Assembly (NCBI GenBank): GCA_029939945.1
Contig: JAOZRX010000006.1
Span: 1 to 62,608 of the forward strand
Source of the DNA: Candidatus Izemoplasma sp.
Lineage (GTDB): Bacteria; Bacillota_I; Bacilli_A; Izemoplasmatales; Izemoplasmataceae
Direction: 5' to 3'
DNA length: 62,608 nt
Shown here: in pieces, positions 33,190-41,416 of the stretch
Layout of the letters: each line of letters begins with the position of its first letter
Numbering within the stretch: position 1 is the first letter of the stretch
Made by a program: the position numbers and the translations under genes
Notes under the pieces: generated by a model
Told to the model about the DNA's origin: nothing
Database searches by the model: none
The model's input: only the letters and a program-made list of their open reading frames with translations

Positions 33190-34038
33190 ATGAAAAAATA
33201 TGCAATTGTAATTGATAGTACAGTTTATTTAGAAGAAGAAATTATTAGAGATAATAACATAAGTATTGCATCATTAAATGTTGTTGAAAAAACTACATCA
33301 CATCGTGAAGTAGATGTGGACAATGATTTCATTTTTGCTAAACAAGCAAAAGGAGTAAAACTAACAACAAGCCAACCAGCTCCAGGAGAATTTCTGGAAA
33401 TATATGAAAAAAGATTAGCTGAAGGTTATGAGAAAGTATTTTGTGTTTTACTATCTAGTGAAATCAGTGGAACATTTCAATCTGCAGAATTAGCAAAGAA
33501 TATGTTAGATGATCCTTCCAAAGTCTATCTATTTAATACAAAACTTGCAGCTTACGGAAGTGCAATGATTGCTGTAGAGTTGATAGATATGATTAATGAA
33601 GGTAAAACTGCTGAAGAAATAATCAAGCGTATTGATGGGATTTTAGAAACTTCAGGACAAATGTTCACAGTTGAACATTTATTCTCATTAGCTAGAGGCG
33701 GAAGATTATCTATGACTTCAGCAGCTCTTGGTACTGTACTGAAAGTAAAACCAATTATTAAGATAGTTGAAGGTAAACTTGAACTAGTTCATAAAGAAAG
33801 AACATATGCAAAAGTACACAAATATATCTTAAATACTATTAATGAAACATCTGGAGAATATGATAAGATTACATTTAGAATATGTAATACACATACTAAG
33901 GAAAGTGCTGCAAAGCTTGAAGCAGTAATCGTTGAGAATTTTCCAAATTCAAAAATTACAACTATTGATTTCTTAGGTCCTGTATTTAGTATTCATGTTG
34001 GGTACAAAGGTTACGGATTAAGTTGGTTCACTGAATAA
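33190..34038 (+). CDS. DegV family fatty-acid-binding protein (FakB-like), copy 2
   Basis: A 282-residue paralogue of the preceding gene, the same length and alignable throughout: IDSTVYLEEE, TTSQPAPGEFLEIYEK, and ARGGRLSMTSAALGTVLKVKPI. Paralogues in other Bacillota prefer different fatty acids, so this pair may split saturated and unsaturated substrates (inference). The ATG at 33190 follows GGGAG at a good distance; an upstream in-frame start overlaps the previous gene. A strong terminator follows. Confidence 0.92.
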   Translation: MKKYAIVIDSTVYLEEEIIRDNNISIASLNVVEKTTSHREVDVDNDFIFAKQAKGVKLTTSQPAPGEFLEIYEKRLAEGYEKVFCVLLSSEISGTFQSAELAKNMLDDPSKVYLFNTKLAAYGSAMIAVELIDMINEGKTAEEIIKRIDGILETSGQMFTVEHLFSLARGGRLSMTSAALGTVLKVKPIIKIVEGKLELVHKERTYAKVHKYILNTINETSGEYDKITFRICNTHTKESAAKLEAVIVENFPNSKITTIDFLGPVFSIHVGYKGYGLSWFTE

Positions 34039-34040
34039 TA

Positions 34041-34072
34041 AAAAAAATCACTTCATTGAAGTGATTTTTTTT
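34041..34072 (+). terminator. Terminator of the trhA-degV-degV operon
   Basis: The stem AAAAAATCACTTCA ... TGAAGTGATTTTTT has a very small loop, followed by TT. Confidence 0.85.
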
Positions 34073-34108
34073 GAGAGTTTTGTGGTAAAATAGTTTTAGG
34101 TGATTTAG

Positions 34109-34687
34109 ATGGAAATATTTAATTATATTGAAAAGCAAATAAAAGAAAACAAAAAAGTAATTATTGGAATTGACGGACCAAGTGCTTCTGGAAAATCTAC
34201 TTTAGGGAATATTTTAAAGGAGAAATATGGGGCACTGTTATTTCATACTGATAATTATTTTCTTTCACAAATTAGAAAAACAATTGATAGATTATCTGAA
34301 AGTGGAGGAAATGTTGATTACGAGAGAATCATTTCTGAGATAATGAATAATATTGATTCTCAAGAAATACAATCAAACTATTTTAATTGTAAAACAAACG
34401 AGTTAGAAGAAAGAGAAGCAATAAAGAATAAACAAGTAATTATTATAGAGGGAGTTTACTCTTTACATAAATTACTATTCCCTTACTATTCTTTATCAAT
34501 TTACTTAGAGATTGAAAAAGATCTTCAAATGAGTCGTATATTAGCTAGGAATGGTGAAGATATGTTGAAGAGATGGGTTGAGGAATGGATTCCTCTAGAA
34601 AATAATTATTTTAAAAAAGAAGATTTAAAGAATAGAGTTGATTTAGTAATAGACTTAAATATTAAGAATTATTACTTTTTATCTTAA
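34109..34687 (+). CDS. Uridine kinase-like P-loop phosphotransferase
   Basis: A 192-residue P-loop kinase with Walker A GPSASGKST at residues 23-31, HTDNYFL as the substrate-binding aspartate region, VDYERI and IIIEGVYSLH as the Walker B area, and a lid with RILARNGEDMLKRW. The fold matches uridine or cytidine kinases and AAA_18-type kinases, but it is shorter than Udk (~210), so the substrate is unsettled. AGGTGA precedes the ATG. It stands between two envelope gene groups. Confidence 0.8.
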   Translation: MEIFNYIEKQIKENKKVIIGIDGPSASGKSTLGNILKEKYGALLFHTDNYFLSQIRKTIDRLSESGGNVDYERIISEIMNNIDSQEIQSNYFNCKTNELEEREAIKNKQVIIIEGVYSLHKLLFPYYSLSIYLEIEKDLQMSRILARNGEDMLKRWVEEWIPLENNYFKKEDLKNRVDLVIDLNIKNYYFLS

Positions 34688-34750
34688 TGGATATTTTTAT
34701 CTTATTTGTGTTATAATTTTGACAGAATATTGAGTTGCTGAGGTGATACT

Positions 34751-35440
34751 ATGTTGTATTTTGATTTTATAAATCCATATATTGTTTATATATTCTTTTT
34801 TTCATTAACTGTTTTTTCTATTTATGCAATTTTTAATTTTAAACCATTTATTTCAAAACATAAGAAAACAATATATATAGTTGTTTCTGTGTTACTTATT
34901 TGGACACAACTTGCTAGATATGTAGGAGTTATTTTTAGAGATGGATTCTTATTTACTGAAAATCTTCCATTTTTTATGTGTAGGTTGAGTGTCTTAGTTC
35001 TTTTGTTTTATACTTTGACAGGAAACAAAAAGGTTGAATCATTTTTATTTTACTGGGGAGCAACAGGGATTGCTGGAATTCTTTATCCAAATGGTCCGAT
35101 GGAAAATATTGCAAATTTAACTGAAACATTTTATATTGATCATTTCTTACTAACAATTACTCCTTTCTTTTTATATGTATATGAAGGTTATAATCCTAGT
35201 AAAAAAGATATATTTATTATAACTGGAGTTATGGCAGTGCTTCTTTATGTCTTTATTCCAATTAATATATTAACAGGTTCAGATTATTTTTATTTAATAG
35301 ATCAAAGTATTGTTGGAGATTTAATACCAGGATTATCTAGTTTTGGGTTTGCGACAATTCATTATACAATAGCATTAGTATTTTTTAGTCTTTACTATTG
35401 GATGTTTACGTTTATTAAGAAAAAGGAATTAGGTGAGTAA
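34751..35440 (+). CDS. YwaF / TIGR02206 family membrane protein, copy 1
   Basis: A 229-residue integral membrane protein with about seven helices, matching the TIGR02206 (B. subtilis YwaF) pattern: a short helix-rich N-terminus, FTENLPFFMCRLSVLVLLF (the LPLHLC-like motif), FYWGATGIAGILYPNG and a conserved His in the DHFLLTITPFF helix. The function is unknown. It overlaps the following glycosyltransferase by 8 bases, so the two are translationally coupled. An extended -10 TGTTATAAT is at about 34709-34717. Confidence 0.8.
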   Translation: MLYFDFINPYIVYIFFFSLTVFSIYAIFNFKPFISKHKKTIYIVVSVLLIWTQLARYVGVIFRDGFLFTENLPFFMCRLSVLVLLFYTLTGNKKVESFLFYWGATGIAGILYPNGPMENIANLTETFYIDHFLLTITPFFLYVYEGYNPSKKDIFIITGVMAVLLYVFIPINILTGSDYFYLIDQSIVGDLIPGLSSFGFATIHYTIALVFFSLYYWMFTFIKKKELGE

Positions 35441-36605
35441 TTTGAGAATAGGGTTATTTAGTGATGCATATTATCCAATCATTAGTGGAGTAACAATTTC
35501 AATAGACACTCTTTCAAAAGAGTTAATAAAGTTAGGACATGAGGTAATAATTATTACTAATGGGCATGAATTAGCTACTTTTTCAGAAAATGTTGTTAGG
35601 TTTGAAGGAACTAGACTTCCAATGAAGGGTATGAGAGAGTTTAGAATTGGAAAAGTAACTAGAAGAAAAGTGGATGAAATAGGGAAACTTAATCTTGATA
35701 TAATTCATTGTCATACTGAATTTTCTATGGGTAGGCTTGGAAGAAAAGCAGCAAAGAAATTTGATATCCCAGTTGTTCACACGTATCACACAATGTATGA
35801 AGATTATATTCACTTTATTTCAAAAGTATTTAGATCACCTCTTAGATTATTATCTAAGATGTATAGTAAGAGTTTTGCTGATTCTGCTGATGAAGTAGTT
35901 TTTCCAACCGCAAAAGTGAAAAACGCATTTGATGGATATGGATATGAAAAAGCATCTCACGTTATTCCGACAGGTATCTATTTAGAAAGATTTAGAAGAA
36001 TAAACTATAAACAGGAGTATTTTGAAGAATTAAGAAATAGATTAGGAATTAAAGAAGATGATTTTGTATTGCTTTTCTTAGGAAGAATGTCAAGAGAGAA
36101 AAGTGTTGAATCACTAATTATTGAATTTAAGAAAATAACAAAGACCAAAGATAATGTAAAATTATTACTTGTTGGTGGAGGACCTGATTTAAATCATTTT
36201 AAGGATTTAGCGTATGATTTGGGAGTTAGTGATAAATTAATTTGTACTGGAATGGTTCCTGTACAAGATGTTGGTCTTTATTATCAAATATCAGATTTAT
36301 TTGTAAATTTTAGTATTACTGAAACTCAAGGATTAACTTATATTGAAGCATTGGCTTCTGGAGTTCCTCTATTAGTTAAATATGATGATAACCTTGAGGG
36401 AGTAATAAAACCTGGTGAAAATGGCTTTGCTTTTTGTGATGATTTAGATTTTGTACCATTATTTAATAAGATATATAATAATGAAAGTTTATTTAAACAA
36501 ATTACTGAAAATTCAGGAAATGCATGTATTAATAAATTTAGTGCTGAAAATTATGCATTGAATATTTTAAAGATATATATAAGTTTACTAAAAGATAAGG
36601 AGTGA
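35433..36605 (+). CDS. Glycosyltransferase family 4 (diacylglycerol glucosyltransferase-like)
   Basis: A 390-residue GT-B enzyme resembling the 1,2-diacylglycerol 3-glucosyltransferases of Acholeplasma and Bacillota. It shows FSDAYYPIISGVTISIDTL at the N-terminus, HTYHTMYEDY as the acceptor region, LFLGRMSREKSVE for nucleotide-sugar binding, and the E-x7-E motif (Glu297, Glu305) in TETQGLTYIEA. It would act at the inner membrane face to make glucolipids. The start is GTG at 35433 after AAGGA, with a TTG at 35442 after AGGTGA also possible. It ends in TGA and is flanked on both sides by YwaF-like genes. Confidence 0.88.
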   Translation: MSNLRIGLFSDAYYPIISGVTISIDTLSKELIKLGHEVIIITNGHELATFSENVVRFEGTRLPMKGMREFRIGKVTRRKVDEIGKLNLDIIHCHTEFSMGRLGRKAAKKFDIPVVHTYHTMYEDYIHFISKVFRSPLRLLSKMYSKSFADSADEVVFPTAKVKNAFDGYGYEKASHVIPTGIYLERFRRINYKQEYFEELRNRLGIKEDDFVLLFLGRMSREKSVESLIIEFKKITKTKDNVKLLLVGGGPDLNHFKDLAYDLGVSDKLICTGMVPVQDVGLYYQISDLFVNFSITETQGLTYIEALASGVPLLVKYDDNLEGVIKPGENGFAFCDDLDFVPLFNKIYNNESLFKQITENSGNACINKFSAENYALNILKIYISLLKDKE

Positions 36606-36609
36606 TTCT

Positions 36610-37338
36610 ATGAATTTTTTTAGTTTTGATTACAACCCTGGTTTAAAATTTGATATGTTTACTTCAATGCATCTAGTAATGTTTGTTGCATTTATTGGTG
36701 TAATGATTTTGTTTTTTCTTTTTAAAGATAAAATACACAACTCTAAAAATGAAAAATATTTTAGATATGGACTTGCTGCCATATTGCTAATTAACGAGAT
36801 AATATTAATAATTATTGAAGTTGGTGCTGGTGAAGTGTATCTACCTTTCCATTTATGTTCAATAAGTTACTTGTTAACTATAGCTTTATTAATAACTAAT
36901 AATGAAAAGATATTCGTGTTTGTATTTTTTACAGGAATTATTGGTGGAATTGTATCTTTTGCAATACCTGAGTTTGGTAACGGGGGATACGATAGATTTA
37001 GATTCTATGAATTCATTATTGCTCATTCAGCAATAATATATGTTCCAATTTATTATTTAACTACTTATAAATACCGTATTAATAAAAATAGGTTTATTAG
37101 AATAGTAATAATTACTAATATTTTAGCTTTCTCAATGCTTGGGATAAACTTTATCCTGCGAGCAACTAATATTGATCCTGAAGCTAATTATATGTTTACA
37201 ATGGGTCCACCTCCTGAAGTAGAAGGAGTATTCGGAGTATTCCCATGGCATATACCAGTTTTTGAAGCGGTACTACTAGTAACTTTCTTTGTTACTTATT
37301 ATTTTGGAGATAAGTATACTAAGAAACATATAAATTAG
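36610..37338 (+). CDS. YwaF / TIGR02206 family membrane protein, copy 2
   Basis: A 242-residue paralogue-like member of the same family as the gene at 34751. It has about seven helices with the landmark LPFHLCSISYLLTIALLI, a TGIIGGIVSFAIPEF helix, and a conserved His in the EFIIAHSAIIYVPIYY helix. It starts four bases after the GT4 stop with AAGGAG overlapping that stop. The two copies bracketing one glycosyltransferase suggest they serve the same glycolipid, for instance as carriers or sensors (inference). Confidence 0.8.
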   Translation: MNFFSFDYNPGLKFDMFTSMHLVMFVAFIGVMILFFLFKDKIHNSKNEKYFRYGLAAILLINEIILIIIEVGAGEVYLPFHLCSISYLLTIALLITNNEKIFVFVFFTGIIGGIVSFAIPEFGNGGYDRFRFYEFIIAHSAIIYVPIYYLTTYKYRINKNRFIRIVIITNILAFSMLGINFILRATNIDPEANYMFTMGPPPEVEGVFGVFPWHIPVFEAVLLVTFFVTYYFGDKYTKKHIN

Positions 37339-37344
37339 AAAATA

Positions 37345-37387
37345 AAAAAAGCATTTAACTTAAGAATGAAAAGTTAAATGCTTTTTG
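37345..37387. terminator. Bidirectional terminator between convergent envelope genes
   Basis: A 16-base perfect inverted repeat (AAAAAGCATTTAACTT and complement, nine-base loop), with A and T tracts on either side. Confidence 0.9.
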
Positions 37388-37388
37388 T

Positions 37389-39302
37389 TTAATCAATTGT
37401 GTCTTCAGTGTCCTCTTTAAAAATATCATATTGTAATACTATAAGGTTGTACATATAGTCATTTATAATTTGATGATATATTTCAACTAAATCATTTTCT
37501 AAAATTTCATAATCCTCTTCTATAAAATATTGTTCCGATAATGAGTCATAAGAATAATGCCTGCTTACAAAACTCATATCAGCAAATCTAACGATATTAT
37601 CATCACTTAGCAAACTGTCTGTTCCAAAAGCTCTTTGATAATCAAAGTCAAGTCCAAATAGATTCGATACAGTAGGCATAACATCTATTGTTGACATATA
37701 GTTATAGATTGTTCCTTTTAATAATGGAGATTTTGAATAAATCATCATTGGAATATTATGAATATCCATATCATCTCCGTCTTCTTTCATATCATCGTAT
37801 TCCCATATTTTATCTTTATCAATACCATAAGCATAATGATCTCCGAAGATCATTATAACCGTATCATTTATATGATTTGTTCTTTCAAGTTCTTCAAATA
37901 GGTAACCTATAGCTTTATCTAGTTCAATATTGGCAGATAAGTAGTAACGGATATCTTTATCTAATACAATATCATTATCTAGCTCATATTGTTCTACAAT
38001 TCCAATATTTTTTACAGCTATTGGATGATCTTCATCATAACCAAAGTGCCCAGAAACAGTTACATAATTTACAAAGAAATTATCTGTTTCAATATAGTCA
38101 GGAATAGAAGCCTCCATCATTTCTAGGTCGCTTTGCCATTGATGTTCAAATATTAAACCACCTTCATAAGGTTCGTCGATTAATCCTAATTCATAAGCCC
38201 CACGATAGGAATCATATCCTAAAGTCTGTAAATGGAAATCTGAACGAGGATAGAAATAATCAATATAGTCGTGATATGAATAAGTATTGTAACCTTTCTG
38301 TGAAAACATCTTAGGCATAGTATATGGAAAAGTATTTTCAAGATAAGTATCCATGCTTAAAGTAACATTATTATCAGGATAAAATGATGTTTGAACTAAA
38401 AATTCAGAATCTGCGGTACTTCTGTAGTAAAGTGGTGAATAAAAGTTTTCAAAATAAGCATAATTAGTTTTGATATCATATAGATTTGGAGTTAATTCTT
38501 CATTAATCGCAAAAGTGTCTAAACTCTCAGCCATAATTAAAATGAAGTTTTGATTTCTAAAAATATTTGTATAAGTATTAGAGTAATGAGGTTCTTGATT
38601 TTCAAAGTAATCCTCAAGCAAAACTTCATATTCTAATTCACTTAATGGATCAGTTCTAAAGATACTAAAGAAGTCCCGTTGAGTATAAGTTAATAACCCG
38701 AATTTCTTTAAAGCATCTTGAGAATTATACATATAAGTATATAAATCCATATCACTATATGTTACTGTGTCACTTAATTCCTGAACAGATTCATCAATCG
38801 TTTGGAGCGAAATAAAGAAAGTTAGAAACCCTAAAGATAAAACAAGTAATGGTTGTTTTAGGGTACAATATTCAACATTAAAGTTTATTATTTTATATCT
38901 AGAAAAAACATATAGAACCAAGACAGGTACTAAGTAGAACATATGAAAAAACCTAAATGCATATAAGTAATCATTAAAGAATGATAATCCCAAAGTAAAA
39001 TCTCCAGCTACAGTTATTGAATAAAAACCTTCAACAAAAGAACTATAGATTTCTTGATTCAAATATAAGAAAGTAATTAAAACAATTAAAACAAAGGTAA
39101 TCCTTTTAACAGTCTTTTCTTTAAAGAACATTATTAAGAACATTATTAAAATAGAATATGCCAAAGAGAAAATGACAGCACGAAGTAAATTGCTATCAAA
39201 AGAAATGGTTAAAACTCTAATTTTAAATAGTATCTCCAAATAGATAATAGAGAACAGAATAAATGTAAATAATATTATTGAATTGAATATTCTCTTTTTC
39301 AT
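37389..39302 (-). CDS. LtaS-like sulfatase-fold phosphoglycerol transferase
   Basis: A 637-residue membrane enzyme. Five hydrophobic helices fill residues ~1-165, followed by an extracytoplasmic alkaline-phosphatase/sulfatase domain. Catalytic residues align with LtaS: Glu259 in IMAES, nucleophile Thr296 in STADSEF, His419 in SGHFGY, and Asp488-His489 in FGDHY. LtaS polymerises phosphatidylglycerol headgroups into lipoteichoic acid. Here the product could be a lipoteichoic-acid-like polymer or a phosphoglycerol-modified glycolipid. The C-terminus extends past the sulfatase domain in an acidic tail. It is transcribed alone, towards the glycolipid genes. Confidence 0.87.
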   Translation of the reverse strand: MKKRIFNSIILFTFILFSIIYLEILFKIRVLTISFDSNLLRAVIFSLAYSILIMFLIMFFKEKTVKRITFVLIVLITFLYLNQEIYSSFVEGFYSITVAGDFTLGLSFFNDYLYAFRFFHMFYLVPVLVLYVFSRYKIINFNVEYCTLKQPLLVLSLGFLTFFISLQTIDESVQELSDTVTYSDMDLYTYMYNSQDALKKFGLLTYTQRDFFSIFRTDPLSELEYEVLLEDYFENQEPHYSNTYTNIFRNQNFILIMAESLDTFAINEELTPNLYDIKTNYAYFENFYSPLYYRSTADSEFLVQTSFYPDNNVTLSMDTYLENTFPYTMPKMFSQKGYNTYSYHDYIDYFYPRSDFHLQTLGYDSYRGAYELGLIDEPYEGGLIFEHQWQSDLEMMEASIPDYIETDNFFVNYVTVSGHFGYDEDHPIAVKNIGIVEQYELDNDIVLDKDIRYYLSANIELDKAIGYLFEELERTNHINDTVIMIFGDHYAYGIDKDKIWEYDDMKEDGDDMDIHNIPMMIYSKSPLLKGTIYNYMSTIDVMPTVSNLFGLDFDYQRAFGTDSLLSDDNIVRFADMSFVSRHYSYDSLSEQYFIEEDYEILENDLVEIYHQIINDYMYNLIVLQYDIFKEDTEDTID

Positions 39303-39436
39303 AAGTAATCACACCTTTACGTTATATCATTATACTAGATTTCAAAGATATTTCCAAGACTGAACTAAAAATAAATAAATATCAATTTAATTTTAAAATT
39401 ATTAATAATTATGGTAGAATTAATCTGAAATATTGC

Positions 39437-39465
39437 TTGACAATTATTGTACAATTGTCTAGAAT
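39437..39465 (+). promoter_or_regulatory. Promoter of the tRNA-His/Gln/Leu cluster
   Basis: Consensus TTGACA (39437-39442), a 17-base spacer and TAGAAT (39460-39465). The dyad GACAATTATTGTACAATTGTC overlaps the spacer. Confidence 0.8.
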
Positions 39466-39499
39466 GTATATAGTCTCTTTTAAAAAAAGACTACACCAT

Positions 39500-39576
39500 G
39501 GCGATTGTGGTGAAGTGGTTAACACTCCGGCTTGTGGCGCCGGCATTCGTGGGTTCGATTCCCATCAGTCGCCCCA
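39500..39576 (+). tRNA. tRNA-His (GTG)
   Basis: A 77-base tRNA with encoded CCA. The acceptor GCGATTG pairs with CAGTCGC, the extra G-1 at 39500 pairs with the C discriminator as is typical of tRNA-His, and anticodon GTG is at 39534-39536. Confidence 0.97.
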
Positions 39577-39580
39577 TTAT

Positions 39581-39655
39581 TGGGCCATGGCCAAGTGGTT
39601 AAGGCACCGGACTTTGACTCCGGGATCGATAGTTCGACTCTATCTGGCCCAGCCA
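39581..39655 (+). tRNA. tRNA-Gln (TTG)
   Basis: A 75-base tRNA with encoded CCA. The acceptor TGGGCCA pairs with TGGCCCA, and the anticodon TTG is at 39614-39616. Confidence 0.97.
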
Positions 39656-39663
39656 TAATATTT

Positions 39664-39746
39664 GCGGGTGTGGCGGAACTGGCAGACGCGCTAGACTTAG
39701 GATCTAGTTCTTAGGAGTGCAGGTTCAATTCCTGTCACCCGCACCA
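39664..39746 (+). tRNA. tRNA-Leu (TAG)
   Basis: An 83-base class II tRNA with variable arm and encoded CCA. The acceptor GCGGGTG pairs with CACCCGC, and the anticodon TAG is at 39698-39700. Confidence 0.97.
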
Positions 39747-39756
39747 TATTGAAACT

Positions 39757-39782
39757 AAAGTAACTTAGGTTGCTTTTTTTAT
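39757..39782 (+). terminator. Terminator of the tRNA cluster
   Basis: The short stem AAAGTAAC ... GTTGCTTT with one wobble pair is followed by TTTT. The ~230 bases from here to the antiporter gene hold nothing else I can name. Confidence 0.65.
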
Positions 39783-40015
39783 TCTTATTTTTCCAGATAA
39801 TTCTTAAAAACGATACATACTTATTATAAAATTCTATTATTGCAAGTATTGATGCTGAAAAAGTTGAACAGGTATCCATTTTATTCTATAATTATAGTTT
39901 TTATTTTGAGACCTTTATAATGCTTTATTGTGATTTTTCTTGAAAAGGGTACTAATAAGGGTTAAAATATTCTTCGATAAGCAATATATTATATATATGA
40001 AAGAAGGCGACACAA

Positions 40016-41287
40016 TTGAATATATTTTTACTAGGTAGCGAATCAGCAACAACATATGAGTCTTTACTTATTCTTGCATTTATTTTGATGCTTGGATTAT
40101 TTGCCGGACGCTGGTTCGAAAAATTAAAACTTCCACATATTACAGGGTATATTTCTATGGGAGTTGTGCTTGGACTAGTTCTTACTTTGTTAGGAATTGG
40201 TAATCTAATTGATAATTTAGTCGTAATTTCAAGTATTGCCTTAGGATTTATAGCATATGGAATAGGTGCAGAATTGAGATTTAACAAATTGAAGAAAAGT
40301 GGAAAAGAAGTTGTTGTTATTACTTTTATACAAGCATTAATGGCTGCTTTATTTACATTATTTGGATTATTAGTCATTGGAGTTTCACTACCTATATCAC
40401 TAATATTAGGGGCTATTGCTACTGCGACAGCTCCCGCACCAATCATGCTGTTAACACGTAAATTTCATTCAAGAGGAAAATTAACTGATATTTTATTACC
40501 TTTAGTTGGAATGGATGATGCAGTAGGTATTTTATTGTTTGGTATCATGTTATCAATTGCAAATTCTTTAGAAAAAGGTACTGGACTTTCAATTAAAGAA
40601 ATGCTTGTAAGCCCAATGTTTGAAATAGTTAACTCAGTAATAGTTGGGCTTATAGTTGGATTTGCAGTTTCGGTGATTATAAATTTTGTGAATGATAGAG
40701 ATTATCAAAAAGAAGAGATATTTTTAGGTATTTCGATATTTGCGGTATTTGTTACTGTAGCCCTTGCAAATATAGGAATTCATATTGGAAGTTTCCAAGT
40801 TCATTTGTCACCAATATTAACTCCAATGATTATGGGAGTTACAATAACGAATAGTATCTCAAAGGTTAGATCACATGATATGTCAATTGTAGTTGAAAAA
40901 TTTACAAATCCAATTATGATAGTATTCTTTACGTTAGCTGGGGCGGAATTAATAGTAGCGTTTTCTTCTCATCAAAATGTGGATTACCTAAAAATAACTG
41001 GAATTACTGCAGTATACATTTTATCAAGAGCAACAGGTAAAATAATGGGTTCTTATCTTGGAGCAAGACTAATGCATTCTCATATTAATGTTAGAAAGTA
41101 TTTAGGAATATGTTTATTACCTCAAGCAGGGGTTGCTCTTGGGATGGCTTATCAAGCAAGAACAGACTTTGGAGAAGACGGTGTTACAATTTTAATCGTT
41201 GTTTTAGTAGCAACTTTAGTCTATGAACTATTTGGACCTATTGGTGTTAAATATTCATTAACTAAATCAAATGAAATTAATAATTAA
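40016..41287 (+). CDS. Cation/proton antiporter (CPA2-like), copy 1
   Basis: A 423-residue integral membrane protein with about 12-13 helices, typical of Na+(K+)/H+ exchangers. It has KLPHITGYISMGVVLG in helix 2, the family ATATAPAPIMLL stretch, and the transport Asp pair GMDDAVGI (Asp167-Asp168), suggesting electrogenic exchange. It lacks the cytosolic TrkA-N domain of KefB-type proteins. The start is TTG at 40016, eight bases after AAGG; no ATG in frame is near. A terminator separates it from its paralogue. Confidence 0.87.
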   Translation: MNIFLLGSESATTYESLLILAFILMLGLFAGRWFEKLKLPHITGYISMGVVLGLVLTLLGIGNLIDNLVVISSIALGFIAYGIGAELRFNKLKKSGKEVVVITFIQALMAALFTLFGLLVIGVSLPISLILGAIATATAPAPIMLLTRKFHSRGKLTDILLPLVGMDDAVGILLFGIMLSIANSLEKGTGLSIKEMLVSPMFEIVNSVIVGLIVGFAVSVIINFVNDRDYQKEEIFLGISIFAVFVTVALANIGIHIGSFQVHLSPILTPMIMGVTITNSISKVRSHDMSIVVEKFTNPIMIVFFTLAGAELIVAFSSHQNVDYLKITGITAVYILSRATGKIMGSYLGARLMHSHINVRKYLGICLLPQAGVALGMAYQARTDFGEDGVTILIVVLVATLVYELFGPIGVKYSLTKSNEINN

Positions 41288-41316
41288 AAAATCAGTGAAG
41301 ACTGGTTTTTTAATTA
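41282..41316 (+). terminator. Terminator between the two antiporter genes
   Basis: The stem AAAAAATCAGT ... ACTGGTTTTTT with one G-T pair is followed by T-rich sequence. Confidence 0.7.
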
Positions 41317-41372
41317 TTATAAGGATTTTTCTTGCATTATTGTATTTCGAGGAGTAAAATATCATTCGGTAA

Positions 41373-41395
41373 GAAAACATGAACTTGATGTTTTC
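41373..41395 (+). promoter_or_regulatory. Hairpin at the ribosome binding region of antiporter copy 2
   Basis: Arms GAAAACAT and ATGTTTTC, with loop GAACTTG, lie just upstream of the AAAGAAG site of the second antiporter gene. A role in translation control is possible but untested. Confidence 0.35.
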
Positions 41396-41416
41396 CATAT
41401 GAAAGAAGATGTTATT

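Noticed and set aside
39437-39714. Plus-strand frames of 60-73 residues across the tRNA cluster
   Set aside because: They read through tRNA-His, tRNA-Gln and tRNA-Leu; phrases such as GVAELADALDLGSSS are typical of translated tRNA genes.
39697-39879. Minus-strand 60-residue frame ending in VTGIEPALLRTRS
   Set aside because: It is the antisense of tRNA-Leu, a well-known false protein family.
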